64,000 nucleotides of DNA from Hymenobacter canadensis (GCF_027359925.1 NZ_CP114767.1:868001-932000), one strand, 5' to 3'; shown: positions 28,408 to 38,555, counted from the stretch's first letter. Notes: generated by a model not told the origin, from the letters alone. Made by a program: numbers and translations.

Positions 28408-31400
28408 ATGGCATCAGGTAAGACACCCTCTCCCGCCCGTCGTTCTGCCGCTTCCGCCCCGGCCGACAGTTCTTCGGCTCCGGCCGTCACGGCCGTAGCG
28501 GCTGCCAAGCCTGCTAATGGCAAGTTGGCCGCCGTCGGCGACGCTGCCCGCCGCAGCGGTAGTGCCAAAGGCTCTAACCTGCGCGGCACGGGGACGCTGG
28601 AAAATACTGATTACGTCAACGAGCAGCTCAACCGGGTGCTGTACGCCCTCGACGCCTTCAAGAAAGGTGACGTGTCGGTGCGGCTGACCAAGCAGAACGA
28701 CGACATCTTCGCCGAAATAGCCGAGGCCTACAATTCCATGGTGGAAATGATTGGCGGGGTAGGCGGCGAGGTGTCGCGCATCTCCAAGGTAGCCGGGGTG
28801 GAAGGCAACCTGAAGGCCCGCGCTTCCGCTGAGAATGCCGCCGGTTTCTGGCGCGACATGATCAACAACATCAACGGGCTGGTTGACAGCATTGCCGTGC
28901 CGGTGTTGGAGGTAGGCAAAGTGCTCAAGAACATCAGCAAGGGTAACCTCGACGAAACCTTCCAGATTCCGGTTTCCGGCGACTTCAAGGTGATGGCCGA
29001 AACCATCAACAAGACCATCGATAACCTCAACCTTTTTGCCGGCGAAGTAACCCGCGTGGCACAGGAAGTAGGCACCGAAGGCAAACTGGGCGGCCAGGCC
29101 TCGGTACCAAACGTGGGCGGCATCTGGAAAGACCTGACCGACAACGTAAACTACATGGCCTCCAACCTGACTTCTCAGGTGCGGGACATTGCCAACGTAG
29201 CCACGGCCGTAGCCAAAGGCGACCTGACCCAGAAAATCACCGTGGACGTGAAGGGCGAACTGCTACAGTTGAAGCAGAACCTGAACCAGATGGTGGACTC
29301 GCTCAACCTGTTTGCCGGCGAGGTAACCCGCGTGGCGCAGGAAGTGGGCACCGAAGGCAAGCTCGGCGGCCAGGCACTGGTGCCGAACGTGAGCGGCGTG
29401 TGGAAAGACCTGACGGACAACGTAAACAACATGGCCTCGAACCTGACGCTTCAGGTACGAGACATTGCCAACGTAGCCACGGCCGTAGCCAAAGGCGACT
29501 TGTCGCAGAAGATTACCGTGGACGTGAAGGGCGAGCTGCTGCAGCTCAAGCAGAACCTGAACCAGATGGTGGACTCGCTCAACCTGTTCGCCGGCGAGGT
29601 AACCCGCGTGGCATTGGAAGTGGGCACCGAAGGCAAGCTCGGCGGCCAGGCCGACGTGCCAAACGTGGCCGGCGTGTGGAAGGAGCTGACCGACAACGTG
29701 AACAACATGGCCTCGAACCTGACGCTTCAGGTGCGGGACATTGCCAACGTAGCGACGGCCGTAGCCAAAGGCGACTTGTCGCAGAAAATCACGGTTGACG
29801 TGAAGGGCGAGCTGCTGCAGCTCAAGCAGAACCTGAACCAGATGGTGGACTCGCTCAACCTGTTTGCCGGCGAGGTAACCCGCGTGGCATTGGAAGTGGG
29901 CACCGAAGGCAAGCTCGGCGGCCAAGCGCTTGTGCCCAACGTGGCCGGCGTGTGGAAGGAGCTAACCGACAACGTAAACTACATGGCCTCGAACCTGACG
30001 CTTCAGGTACGCGACATTGCCAACGTAGCCACGGCCGTAGCCCGCGGTGACCTCAGCCAGAAAATGGCCGTGGATGTGAAAGGCGAAATCCTGGAGCTGA
30101 AGAACATTCTCAACCAGATGGTGGACTCGCTCAACATCTTCGGCGACGAAGTAACCCGCGTGGCCCGCGAAGTAGGCACCGAAGGCAAGCTCGGTGGCCA
30201 GGCCAGCGTGCCGCGCGTGTCGGGCACCTGGAAAGACCTGACCGACAACGTAAACTACATGGCCTCCAACCTGACCTCTCAGGTGCGAGACATTGCCAAC
30301 GTAGCCAGCGCGGTAGCCAAAGGCGACCTGACCCAGAAGATGACGGTGGATGTGAAAGGCGAGATTCTCGACCTCAAGAACATCCTCAATCAGATGGTGG
30401 ACTCGCTCAATATCTTCGCCGGCGAAGTAACCCGCGTGGCCCGCGAGGTAGGTACCGAGGGTATCCTGGGCGGCCAGGCGTCGGTGCCGAACGTGAGCGG
30501 CACCTGGAAGGACCTGACCGACAACGTAAACACGATGGCCTCGAACCTGACCTCTCAGGTGCGCGACATTGCCAACGTGGCCACGGCCGTAGCCAAAGGC
30601 GACTTGAGCCAGAAAGTGACGGTAAACGTGCGCGGCGAGCTGTTGCAGCTGAAGGAAAACCTCAACCAGATGGTGGACTCGCTCAACACCTTCGGCGACG
30701 AAGTAACCCGCGTGGCCCGCGAAGTAGGCACCGAGGGCAAGCTCGGCGGCCAAGCCGATGTACCGAACGTGCGCGGTACTTGGAAAGACCTCACCGATAA
30801 CGTAAACTTTATGGCCGCCTCGCTTACCAGCCAGGTGCGCGACATTGCCAACGTAACCACCGCCGTAGCCCGCGGCGACCTAAGCCAGAAGGTTTCGGTA
30901 GATGTAAAAGGCGAGCTGCTCGACCTCAAGGACAACATCAACCGGATGGTGGACTCGCTCAACATCTTCGCCGGCGAAGTAACCCGCGTGGCGCAGGAAG
31001 TGGGCACCGAGGGCAAGCTCGGCGGCCAAGCCGACGTGCCGAACGTGAGCGGCGTCTGGAAAGACCTGACTGACAACGTAAACACCATGGCCACCAACCT
31101 CACCACCCAGGTGCGGGGCATTGGCAAGGTGGTAACCGGTGTATCGCAGGGCGACCTGACCCAGAAGCTAACGCTGGAGGCCAAAGGCGAAGTAGCCGAG
31201 CTGGCCGACACCATCAACCGCATGGTGGACGACCTGAACCGCTTGGCGCAGGAAGTTAGCCGCGTGGCCAAAGTGGCCGGCGTGGAAGGCAAGCTGACCG
31301 AACGCGCCACGGTAGGCGGCGTGAGCGGCTCGTGGAAGGAAATCGTGGATACGCTCAACGACCTGCTCGAATCCATTGCCTCGCCGGTACTGGAAGTGAG

Positions 31401-32832
31401 CCGCGTAGTGCGGGCCATTTCCGAAGGCGACCTGACCCAGCAAGTGGAAATCCAGACGGCCGGCGACATCAAGTCGATGGCTGACGCCCTGAACCTGGCC
31501 GTGGACAACCTTAACGACCTGCTGGCCGAAATCAACGAGTCGTCGCAGGTGGTAGGCACGTCGTCGGAAGACATGGCGGCGAAAGGACAGGAGATGAGCC
31601 GGGTGACGGTTGACGTGGCCCTGGCCATGCAGCAAATGGCCGAAGGGGCCCAGAACCAAGCTCTCAAGACCGACCAGGCCTTCAAGCTGATCGAAGAAAT
31701 CATGCAGGCCACCAAAGAAACCGCCGGCAAAGCCGATGTGGGCATCAAGGCGGCCATCCTGGGTGAGCAAACCTCGCAGCTCGGCCTTAAGACCGTGGCG
31801 GAAGTGGTGAAAAACATGGAGGAAATTTCGGCGGCAGCGGCCCAGACGGCCAAAACCATCGAAGTTCTGTCGGCCCGCTCCCAGGACATCAGCAAGTCGC
31901 TGAGCGTGATTACCGACATTGCCTCGCAAACCAACCTGCTGGCCCTGAACGCTGCCATTGAGGCCGCTCGGGCCGGTGAGGCCGGCCGCGGCTTTGCCGT
32001 GGTAGCCGAAGAAATCCGCAAGCTGGCCGAAGGATCCCGCCGCTCGGCCTCGGAAATCGGCACGCTGGTAGACGACGTGAAAAAGGATACTACCTCGGCC
32101 GCAACCGCCATCAGCACCATGGAAGGCCGGGTACTGAAAGGCAAGAATGCCACCTTCGAGGCCAGCTCAGCCTTTAAGAACATTGCTACCAGCTCGGGCG
32201 AAACCCTGCGCACCTCCCGCGACATTCTCACGGCCACCGAGATTCAAAAAACGTCCATCGGTGACGTGGTGAAGTACGTGGAAGAAGTGGTAGCCATTGC
32301 CGAGCAGACGGCCTCGGGCACGCAGCAGGTAGCCGGCACAGCCAAGCAGCTCTCTTCGAGCATGCACGAGCTGACCGTTTCCAGCCAGCGCCTCACCGAC
32401 ATTGCCGACGACCTGCAGCTGGGGCTGTCGAACTTCCAGCTGCTGGAGGAAATCGAGCCGGAACCGGAGCCGGAGCCTGTCCGTCACCGGTCGCGCCGCA
32501 TGGCGCACCAGCCGGCTTCGGCCACGCCGGAGCGCGACCGGGCCACCGTGCGCCGCGCCGATGCGGCTACCGATGCCGCGCATGCCCAGGCCGTAGCCAA
32601 CCGTCCGCTCACGACCACGCGCCGGGGCGACGCCCGCGCTACGGCTGCTGCCCCGGCACCCGTGCGCAAGCAAACCAATGCCGAGCAGGCCGAAGCGCAG
32701 CGTAGCCGCAAGGCCAGCCGCCGCAAAGCGGATGCGGCACCAGCAGCAGCAGCGACTTCTAACGGCAAGGCTCCTGCCGAGGTACCGGCTGCCAAGCCTG
32801 CGCGCGTCCGTAGCCGCAAAGAAGCGAAATAG
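28408..32832 (+). CDS. Soluble poly-HAMP methyl-accepting chemotaxis protein
   Basis: This 1474-residue receptor has no membrane span and no recognisable sensor domain. Residues about 1-65 are a basic Ala/Ser/Pro-rich tail. Residues about 70-1040 are a chain of some 21 HAMP-like modules, including eight near-identical 92-residue units (29026-31233). Each unit pairs a divergent HAMP ([17 protein letters not shown]) with a canonical one ([20 protein letters not shown]), as in Nik1-type kinases. The signalling domain follows, with the tip [20 protein letters not shown] and [14 protein letters not shown]. The last 120 residues are a basic Ala/Arg/Lys-rich tail. It heads a che cluster and should drive the CheA at 35024. 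A FrzCD-like cytoplasmic, possibly nucleoid-associated array is my inference. Confidence 0.92.
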   Translation: MASGKTPSPARRSAASAPADSSSAPAVTAVAAAKPANGKLAAVGDAARRSGSAKGSNLRGTGTLENTDYVNEQLNRVLYALDAFKKGDVSVRLTKQNDDIFAEIAEAYNSMVEMIGGVGGEVSRISKVAGVEGNLKARASAENAAGFWRDMINNINGLVDSIAVPVLEVGKVLKNISKGNLDETFQIPVSGDFKVMAETINKTIDNLNLFAGEVTRVAQEVGTEGKLGGQASVPNVGGIWKDLTDNVNYMASNLTSQVRDIANVATAVAKGDLTQKITVDVKGELLQLKQNLNQMVDSLNLFAGEVTRVAQEVGTEGKLGGQALVPNVSGVWKDLTDNVNNMASNLTLQVRDIANVATAVAKGDLSQKITVDVKGELLQLKQNLNQMVDSLNLFAGEVTRVALEVGTEGKLGGQADVPNVAGVWKELTDNVNNMASNLTLQVRDIANVATAVAKGDLSQKITVDVKGELLQLKQNLNQMVDSLNLFAGEVTRVALEVGTEGKLGGQALVPNVAGVWKELTDNVNYMASNLTLQVRDIANVATAVARGDLSQKMAVDVKGEILELKNILNQMVDSLNIFGDEVTRVAREVGTEGKLGGQASVPRVSGTWKDLTDNVNYMASNLTSQVRDIANVASAVAKGDLTQKMTVDVKGEILDLKNILNQMVDSLNIFAGEVTRVAREVGTEGILGGQASVPNVSGTWKDLTDNVNTMASNLTSQVRDIANVATAVAKGDLSQKVTVNVRGELLQLKENLNQMVDSLNTFGDEVTRVAREVGTEGKLGGQADVPNVRGTWKDLTDNVNFMAASLTSQVRDIANVTTAVARGDLSQKVSVDVKGELLDLKDNINRMVDSLNIFAGEVTRVAQEVGTEGKLGGQADVPNVSGVWKDLTDNVNTMATNLTTQVRGIGKVVTGVSQGDLTQKLTLEAKGEVAELADTINRMVDDLNRLAQEVSRVAKVAGVEGKLTERATVGGVSGSWKEIVDTLNDLLESIASPVLEVSRVVRAISEGDLTQQVEIQTAGDIKSMADALNLAVDNLNDLLAEINESSQVVGTSSEDMAAKGQEMSRVTVDVALAMQQMAEGAQNQALKTDQAFKLIEEIMQATKETAGKADVGIKAAILGEQTSQLGLKTVAEVVKNMEEISAAAAQTAKTIEVLSARSQDISKSLSVITDIASQTNLLALNAAIEAARAGEAGRGFAVVAEEIRKLAEGSRRSASEIGTLVDDVKKDTTSAATAISTMEGRVLKGKNATFEASSAFKNIATSSGETLRTSRDILTATEIQKTSIGDVVKYVEEVVAIAEQTASGTQQVAGTAKQLSSSMHELTVSSQRLTDIADDLQLGLSNFQLLEEIEPEPEPEPVRHRSRRMAHQPASATPERDRATVRRADAATDAAHAQAVANRPLTTTRRGDARATAAAPAPVRKQTNAEQAEAQRSRKASRRKADAAPAAAATSNGKAPAEVPAAKPARVRSRKEAK
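29026..31233 (+). repeat. Eight tandem 276-bp repeats inside the chemoreceptor gene
   Basis: The segment beginning CTC AAC ([14 protein letters not shown]) recurs every 276 bases exactly; the ninth, diverged unit begins at 31234. Long stretches such as CAGATGGTGGACTCGCTCAA are identical between copies. The repeat stays in frame (92 codons) and encodes a divergent plus a canonical HAMP. Copy number may vary by recombination. Confidence 0.92.
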
Positions 32833-32908
32833 CCACTTGAACTGTTAACTCCCGGAAGGGCTGATTTTTCTGTCGAAAGTCAGCCCCAACCAGGACCATC
32901 TTTGCCAT

Positions 32909-33415
32909 ATGGCCGAAGCTGAACAAGCCAGCGAGAAAAAAACGCCGAAGTCCGACCCCATCATCCAGCTCATCGTGTTTCGGCTCGGCAGCGAGGAGTA
33001 TGGCCTGCGCATCGAGCAGGTGAAAGAGGTGACGCTGACGCCGGAAATTGCGCGCATGCCCAAAACCCCGCCTTTTGTGAAGGGCATTGCCAACCTGCGC
33101 GGCGACATCATTGCCATCATCGACTTGGAGCAGCGCTTTGGCCTGCGAAGCTTCGAGGAGGACCTGCCGGCCCTGTCCTACACCCTGGCTATCGAAGCCA
33201 AGGACTACACCATCGGTATTGTGGTGCGGGAGGTGCCTACGCCGCTGTCCATTCCGGTTTCCAGCATCGAAAAAGCCCCGGAATTCATCCAAGACATCAA
33301 CATCAACGACAAATACATTGAGGGAATCGTGAAGGTAGACGGCCGCATCATCATTGTGCTCGACATGATGAAGCTGCTGACGCCCGCCGAGATTATGCAG
33401 CTGCAAACGCGCTAA
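32909..33415 (+). CDS. cheW: Chemotaxis adaptor CheW
   Basis: The 168-residue CheW-fold protein links receptors to CheA. Recognisable segments are IVFRLGSEEYGLRIEQVKEV, RMPKTPPFVKGIANLRGDII, the conserved Arg/Gly in that NLRGD loop, and GIVKVDGRIIIVLDMMKLLT. About 20 charged residues precede the fold (EQASEKKTPKSD). It begins 76 bases after the receptor and 79 bases before cheY, so the genes are probably co-transcribed. The sequence CATCTTTG ends close to its start codon and again overlaps its stop codon; each differs from the -7 consensus at one base, so internal promoters are possible. Confidence 0.94.
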   Translation: MAEAEQASEKKTPKSDPIIQLIVFRLGSEEYGLRIEQVKEVTLTPEIARMPKTPPFVKGIANLRGDIIAIIDLEQRFGLRSFEEDLPALSYTLAIEAKDYTIGIVVREVPTPLSIPVSSIEKAPEFIQDININDKYIEGIVKVDGRIIIVLDMMKLLTPAEIMQLQTR

Positions 33416-33494
33416 CATCTTTGCTGACGCTTAGCCGTACAAAGCTCGGCTTTCCCTTTTGCCCCCATTCTTCCCGTTTTCTGAATTGCTTCTT

Positions 33495-33866
33495 ATGAAA
33501 AACCGCATTCTCATCGTCGACGACTCTTTTTACATGCGTACGATGCTCAAGAACATGCTCACCGATGCCGGCTACGAGGTAGTAGGAGAAGCCGCCAACG
33601 GCCAGCAGGCGCTTGAAATGGCGGCCGCCACCAAACCCGACCTGATTACGCTGGACGTAATTCTGCCCGATAACACCGGGCTGGACGTGCTGAAAGGCAT
33701 CCGCCTGAATGACCCGGACGTGAAAGTGGTGATGTGCAGTGCTGTAGGGCAGGAGGTTATCGTGACCGAAGCGCTGGAAAGCGGGGCATCGGCCTATATC
33801 GTCAAGCCTTTCTCCGAAGAGAAGGTGCTGGAAATCGTAAGCACTGCCCTGCAGGCTGCCGAATAG
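33495..33866 (+). CDS. cheY: Single-domain response regulator CheY
   Basis: The 123-residue receiver has all functional residues: acidic pair Asp9/Asp10 (ILIVDDS), phospho-acceptor Asp54 (LITLDVILPD), Ser82 (VVMCSAVG) and Lys104 (AYIVKPFS). There is no output domain, so it acts by protein contact, as CheY does. The start MKNRILIVDD was preferred over an upstream start at 33459. In this non-flagellar-looking context its target is unknown; gliding or type IV pilus motility are the usual alternatives in Cytophagales, and no motility gene is in the window. Confidence 0.93.
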   Translation: MKNRILIVDDSFYMRTMLKNMLTDAGYEVVGEAANGQQALEMAAATKPDLITLDVILPDNTGLDVLKGIRLNDPDVKVVMCSAVGQEVIVTEALESGASAYIVKPFSEEKVLEIVSTALQAAE

Positions 33867-33949
33867 TCTGATTACCGAATTGCCTTTTCTGGTGGGTATC
33901 TGGTAACCCCTAACCGTTGCCAGTTACCCATCTGCTTAGTTATTTCTCC

Positions 33950-35020
33950 GTGTCCAACCACTCTCTTACCTTCACCATTCTGCTAGGCACTCTGCCCACC
34001 GCTCTGCGGCTACGGCTGTTGCGCCTGTTTCAGGGCCAGCCTGACTGGCACGTGGTAAGTAGTGGAGAAGGGGATACGAACCTGCTGACAACGGCCCGCC
34101 GGCTACGCCCGGGCTTGATCATTGTAGCACAGGACCAGCTGCGCGATATTGAGCAGCTGCGCCGTTCGGCCAGCATACCAGTGCTGCTTTTTGGTGAAAC
34201 GCCGCCGTTGCCGGGTATGCTGCGCGAAGTAGCTGCCTGGGGCGTATACGGCTACTTTCAGCCCGACTCCGGCCAGCCACTATGGGCGGCTGAGTTGCTG
34301 AGCAAAGTGCGCCAGGCAATGCCTGCCGCGCCGCGCCCACTAGCACAGCCCACGGCCTCCATTGCTGTGCCGGGTATTGCTACCGGGCTGGTGATAGTAG
34401 GTGGCTCCACGGGTGGCACGCTGGCTGTCGAACAGCTGGTGCGGGCTCTGCCTACCACGCTGGCCTGTGCGGTGCTGGTGGCGGTGCACCTGCCGGCCTC
34501 TTTTCTTACGTCTTTTGTCGACCGTTTGCGGCGCGCAACTGCCCTGCCGGTGGTAGCGGGCGGGGCCGGGGTACTGCTGCAGCCCGGGCAGATTGTAGTG
34601 GCCCCCGGGGGGCGCAATACACTGGTCAGGGCGGCCTCCAACAGTCCCTGGCAAGCGTGGCACACGGAATTCACTGCCGAGCCCAGCCCATCGGGCGACG
34701 AACCCTCGCTGGATGTGATAATGCGCTCGGCAGCGCGCACGGTGGGCCGCAATGTGCTCGGCGTGGTGCTCACGGGCCTGGGCCGCGACGGTACGCTGGG
34801 CGCCCAGGCTATCCGGCAGCATGGCGGCACGGTGCTGGTGCAGGATGAAGCTTCATCGGCCGTGTTTTCCATGCCGAAATCGGTGATTCAGGCCGGGTGG
34901 GCCAATGCTGTGCTTCCGCTTCATGAGCTGCCCAAAGCCATTGGGCGGCATGTGTCCCAGTTTAAGCAGGCCTCCGCGGAAGCGCGCCTGTCCCGTCTTA
35001 CTTCAGCTCGCGCTTTTTAA
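33950..35020 (+). CDS. cheB: CheB-type methylesterase with degenerate receiver domain
   Basis: The C-terminal half (from about residue 145) is a complete CheB esterase, with Ser in VIVGGSTGGTLAVEQL, His in VAVHLPASFLTSFVDRL and Asp in VVLTGLGRDGTLGA. It would demethylate or deamidate receptor glutamyl sites. The N-terminal 110 residues look like a receiver, but the acceptor position reads LRPGLIIVAQDQL with Ala where Asp is expected, and the KP motif reads YFQPDS. Phosphorylation control is therefore probably lost. No ATG fits; GTG at 33950 (MSNHSLTFTILLGT) is proposed, TTG at 33917 is the alternative. It ends three bases before cheA. No cheR is present in the window. Confidence 0.85.
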   Translation: MSNHSLTFTILLGTLPTALRLRLLRLFQGQPDWHVVSSGEGDTNLLTTARRLRPGLIIVAQDQLRDIEQLRRSASIPVLLFGETPPLPGMLREVAAWGVYGYFQPDSGQPLWAAELLSKVRQAMPAAPRPLAQPTASIAVPGIATGLVIVGGSTGGTLAVEQLVRALPTTLACAVLVAVHLPASFLTSFVDRLRRATALPVVAGGAGVLLQPGQIVVAPGGRNTLVRAASNSPWQAWHTEFTAEPSPSGDEPSLDVIMRSAARTVGRNVLGVVLTGLGRDGTLGAQAIRQHGGTVLVQDEASSAVFSMPKSVIQAGWANAVLPLHELPKAIGRHVSQFKQASAEARLSRLTSARAF

Positions 35021-35023
35021 CCT

Positions 35024-36655
35024 ATGAAATCACGCGAGCAGGAATACCGGGAAATTTACATGGCCGAGGCGCTGGAAGCCTACGATGGCATGAGCCGCCA
35101 CATCAGTGAGCTGGAGCGCAACCCGCAGGATCAGCAGGCCCTGAACGAGCTGTTCCGGCTCATGCACAACCTCAAGTCCAACTCGCGGGCTATGGGATTT
35201 GTGCAGGTGGGGGAGGTGGCCCACAACATGGAAACCATCTTCGGCCTGATCCGCAGCAAGGACCGGGAGTTTAGCGGCAGCTTGGCCACCGTGCTCTTTA
35301 TGGGCGTTGATGTGCTGGGGGCTATGATCCGGGCGGTGGAAGACGAGTCGGCCATGCCCGACAGCGCGGCGCTGCTGGACAATCTGGACCGGCTTGTGAA
35401 CGGCGAAGAGCCCATTCTGGCCGAAGAAGAGCAGGACGACGAGGATGCTAACCGTAAGCTGGAGCTGTCGGACCTGGTGTATATCCAGATCAAGAAGCTG
35501 GACCACCTGCTCAATCTGGTAGGGGAGCTGATTATCGACCGGGACCGGATTCTGACGCTGAGCCAGGAAATCGGGCATCCGGCGCTGCAAAGCACCGCCG
35601 CCCACCTGTTCCGTATCACCGACGAGCTGCAGTATTCCGTGATGGATGCGCGCCTAGTAAACGTGGGCTCGTTGCTGAACAAGTTTCCGAGGGTGGTGCG
35701 CGACGTGGCTACCACCGAGCAGAAACAGGTAGAGCTGACGCTCAGCGGCCAGGACATCCAGATTGACCGCAACATCCTGCAAATCATTACCGATGCGCTG
35801 CTGCACTTGGTGCGCAATGCCATTGGCCACGGCCTCGAAACCCCGGCCGACCGTGAAAAGGCCGGCAAGCCCGCCCAGGGCAATCTGGTGCTTTCGGCGC
35901 AGACCGAGCGCGACGACGTGCTGATTCGGGTGGCCGACGACGGCCGTGGTATTGATGTGGAAAGTGTGCGCCGCAAGGCCGTGGAGCGTGGTTTGGTCGG
36001 CAAAGAGTCTGCCCGCTACCTCGATGATGCCGCCGTGCGGGCCTTCCTGTTTGAGCCGGGCTTCTCGATGGCCAAAGAGGTAACCGAAATTTCCGGCCGG
36101 GGCGTGGGCCTCGACGTAGTGAAACTCGCCATCGACTCTTTGGGCGGGCAGCTGCGGGTAGATTCGGTGCTTGGGCAGGGCACCACGTTTACGCTGGTGC
36201 TGCCGACCTCTATTGCCGTAAAGGGCGCGCTGCTTTTCGAGTTGGATGCCCGTAACTACGCCATCCCGCTCATGCACACCGACTCGGTGGTATCGTTGAT
36301 GCCGGACGTGCTGCACGTGGTGGGGGGCGTGCTGATGGCGGAAGTACAGGGTGAAAACGTGCCGGTAGTGAGCCTGCGGCGCCTGCTGCACAACGGCGAC
36401 GGCCCGCTGCCACCGGCTAACCGCTCCGAGCTCGAAGGCCGCCAGGACATCATCATCATTGCCTACAACAACCGCAAACTGGGCCTGATCGTCGACCGGT
36501 TTCTGCGTCAGCAGAATATCGTCATCAAGCCCATGAGCAAACCTCTGGATACCATTGAATTGTTCGGCGGCGTCACCTTGCTCGGAAGCGGGCAGGTGTG
36601 TCTGGTGCTGGACGTTCCGGCTTTAACTCGTCTGTTTCTAGCCCGACGAGTCTGA
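35024..36655 (+). CDS. cheA: Chemotaxis histidine kinase CheA
   Basis: The 543-residue kinase has an Hpt domain with phospho-His48 (LMHNLKSNSRAMGF), an acidic linker, a dimerisation segment (LDHLLNLVGELIIDR) and the ATPase with N box (LLHLVRNAIGHGLE), G1 (VADDGRGID), G2 (ISGRGVGLDVVK) and LGQGTTFTLVLPTS. A CheW-like P5 domain ends the protein. There is no separate P2 domain, which explains the length compared with about 650 residues in E. coli. It lies directly behind cheB. The kinase should phosphorylate the CheY at 33495 under control of the poly-HAMP receptor. Confidence 0.95.
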   Translation: MKSREQEYREIYMAEALEAYDGMSRHISELERNPQDQQALNELFRLMHNLKSNSRAMGFVQVGEVAHNMETIFGLIRSKDREFSGSLATVLFMGVDVLGAMIRAVEDESAMPDSAALLDNLDRLVNGEEPILAEEEQDDEDANRKLELSDLVYIQIKKLDHLLNLVGELIIDRDRILTLSQEIGHPALQSTAAHLFRITDELQYSVMDARLVNVGSLLNKFPRVVRDVATTEQKQVELTLSGQDIQIDRNILQIITDALLHLVRNAIGHGLETPADREKAGKPAQGNLVLSAQTERDDVLIRVADDGRGIDVESVRRKAVERGLVGKESARYLDDAAVRAFLFEPGFSMAKEVTEISGRGVGLDVVKLAIDSLGGQLRVDSVLGQGTTFTLVLPTSIAVKGALLFELDARNYAIPLMHTDSVVSLMPDVLHVVGGVLMAEVQGENVPVVSLRRLLHNGDGPLPPANRSELEGRQDIIIIAYNNRKLGLIVDRFLRQQNIVIKPMSKPLDTIELFGGVTLLGSGQVCLVLDVPALTRLFLARRV

Positions 36656-36720
36656 AAATACGTAATGCTGACTCCGAAGCAGCCGCTCCGCGGTAAACTT
36701 TGGCCAACTGACTGAACCAT

Positions 36721-37353
36721 ATGGACTTGCACATGACAGAGATGGAGCGCGACGTCGTCCGTGAGATTCTGAACATAGGACTGGCCCGCGCTGCCGACTC
36801 GTTTGCGATAATTGCTCAGGAAAAAGTACTGCTGGAAGTTCCCAGCCTTGATCTGATGCCCGGTAACGGCATGCTGGACATGGTGCGGGAAATCCAGAAA
36901 ACCAACGTGCCCATCCTGTCTGATATTCGCGGCGACTTCAACGGGACCACGCTGATGTTCTTTTCCGGACAGCATGTGCAACGGTTATCTAAAGTCTGCC
37001 TGCGGATGAATACTACTGCCTCGACAGATATCGACGAGATGCAGGAGTCGTTGCTGCTAGAAATCAGCAATATCATCACCGGGGCATTGGTAACGCAGCT
37101 GGCCAACATCCTGAAGGCCCAGATTTACGGCGCGCCACCATCCGCGCCCCACGGCGACATGGCCGACGCCCTGCAAAACCTGCTGGAAACGCATCCGCCG
37201 GTGCAGCCCATGATTTTCTCGGTTATCACGCAGTTCTCCGACAAAGAAAACTCGGTGGAGCTGCCGCTGATGCTGTTCTTCGACCGGCCGACGTTTATGA
37301 AGATCCTGGAAATCATCCGCACGTACGACTTTCTGGGTGGCACGCCGGCTTAG
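36721..37353 (+). CDS. cheC: CheC-type CheY-P phosphatase
   Basis: The 210-residue product has two copies of the CheC/CheX active-site pattern ExxN: MERDVVREILNIGLARAADS near the N-terminus and LLLEISNIITGALVTQLA in the middle. Two-site CheC proteins dephosphorylate CheY and, in Bacillus, work with CheD; no cheD is visible here. It ends the che cluster, 65 bases after cheA. The first methionine at 36721 is used; MTEMERD four codons later is possible too. Together with the receptor, CheW, CheY, CheB and CheA it gives a complete excitation and signal-termination circuit. Confidence 0.88.
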   Translation: MDLHMTEMERDVVREILNIGLARAADSFAIIAQEKVLLEVPSLDLMPGNGMLDMVREIQKTNVPILSDIRGDFNGTTLMFFSGQHVQRLSKVCLRMNTTASTDIDEMQESLLLEISNIITGALVTQLANILKAQIYGAPPSAPHGDMADALQNLLETHPPVQPMIFSVITQFSDKENSVELPLMLFFDRPTFMKILEIIRTYDFLGGTPA

Positions 37354-37460
37354 CTGACTCCGATTTCCCTGTTTTGTAACCACTCTGTAGGTCGCCGTTT
37401 GGTGGCCCTTACGGAGTGGTTATTTATTTTCGCCCATCTTTTCCCTGTTTCCCCAGTAGT

Positions 37461-38555
37461 ATGGCCCATTCGACCCCAACCAGTCTTGAGAAAAAACTTG
37501 CCTCCTTCGACCCCAATGCTCTTGGCGATGCGCAGGGTGGCGTGTATGGCCTGCCATTCAGCATAGAAGAGGCCCAAGTGGTGATTGTGCCCGTGCCGTG
37601 GGAAGTGACCGTGTCGTATCGCGCAGGCACGGCCGAAGGTCCAGAAGCTATCCGCGACGCTTCGCTGCAGGTAGACTTGTTCGATCCGGACCTGCCCGAA
37701 GCCTGGCGCATGGGCTTGGCGATGGAAGAAAACGACGAAAAAGTAGCGGCCGAAAGCCAGGAACTGCGCCCCCGCGCCGAAGCCTACATCGGCTGGCTGG
37801 AAGAGGGCGAGCCGGAAGCAGACCACGCCAAGTATTCGACGGCTCCGGCCCACATCAACCAGCGCGGCGAAGCGTTGCTGCAGTATCTCAAGCAGAAAAC
37901 CGGTGCCTACCTTGACGCCGGCAAAGGCGTGGTCCTGCTCGGCGGCGACCATAGCACGCCCCTGGGCTACCTGCACGCGCTGGCCGAGCGCCATGAGGAG
38001 TTCGGCATTCTGCAGATTGATGCGCACTGCGACCTGCGCCCCGCCTACGAGGGGTTTGAGTTTTCGCACGCTTCCATCATGTACAATGCCCTGAAGCTGC
38101 CGCAGGTGAAGAAGCTGGTGCAGGTAGGCATCCGCGACCTGTGCCAGCAGGAAGCCGAAATGGTGGAGCAGAGCAAGGGCCGCATCACCATGTTCCACAA
38201 CCGGTTTCTGAGCGACGAGCGGTTCGCCAAGAAGTCGTGGAAGAAGGTGTGCGGCAAAATCATCGCGCAGTTGCCCCAGAAAGTGTACCTGAGCTTCGAC
38301 ATCGACGGCCTCGACCCTAAGCTGTGCCCCGGCACCGGCACGCCCGTGCCCGGCGGCCTGGAGTTTGAGGAGGCGCTGTACCTGATCCGGGCCGTGGTGC
38401 GCTCGGGCCGCACCATCATCGGCTGCGACCTGAACGAGGTAGGCCCCGGCGACACCGAGTGGAACGCCATTGTGGGTGCCCGCCTGCTCTACAGCATGGC
38501 CAACTGGATGGGCGTGTCGCAGGGCCGCCTGCAGGACCGGGGCGCCGACAAGTAG
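37461..38555 (+). CDS. Arginase/agmatinase/formimidoylglutamase family enzyme
   Basis: The 364-residue ureohydrolase shows the binuclear manganese motifs GVVLLGGDHSTPLG, IDAHCDLRPAYEG and SFDIDGLDPKLCPGTGTPVP. Cys replaces the usual Ala in DAHAD, a tolerated variation. A long N-terminal extension and an insertion (about residues 75-130, rich in Glu) distinguish it from small agmatinases. It hydrolyses a guanidino or formimino group; arginine, agmatine and formiminoglutamate are all possible substrates. The ATG at 37461 replaces a GTG at 37416 that lies in the upstream region. No histidine or polyamine gene is nearby. Confidence 0.88.
   Translation: MAHSTPTSLEKKLASFDPNALGDAQGGVYGLPFSIEEAQVVIVPVPWEVTVSYRAGTAEGPEAIRDASLQVDLFDPDLPEAWRMGLAMEENDEKVAAESQELRPRAEAYIGWLEEGEPEADHAKYSTAPAHINQRGEALLQYLKQKTGAYLDAGKGVVLLGGDHSTPLGYLHALAERHEEFGILQIDAHCDLRPAYEGFEFSHASIMYNALKLPQVKKLVQVGIRDLCQQEAEMVEQSKGRITMFHNRFLSDERFAKKSWKKVCGKIIAQLPQKVYLSFDIDGLDPKLCPGTGTPVPGGLEFEEALYLIRAVVRSGRTIIGCDLNEVGPGDTEWNAIVGARLLYSMANWMGVSQGRLQDRGADK

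Noticed and set aside
29026..31233. Tandem repeat array considered as CRISPR or satellite DNA
   Set aside because: The unit is 276 bases, coding, without spacers, and lies within one receptor gene.
30555..32237. Long minus-strand frames across the chemoreceptor repeats
   Set aside because: They repeat with the same 276-base period because they are shadows of the HAMP units; composition is Ser/Arg/Thr-rich without domain features.
32858..32886. GGGCTGA/TCAGCCC hairpin between the receptor and cheW as terminator
   Set aside because: The stem is only 7 pairs with a 15-base loop, and no T-run follows it.
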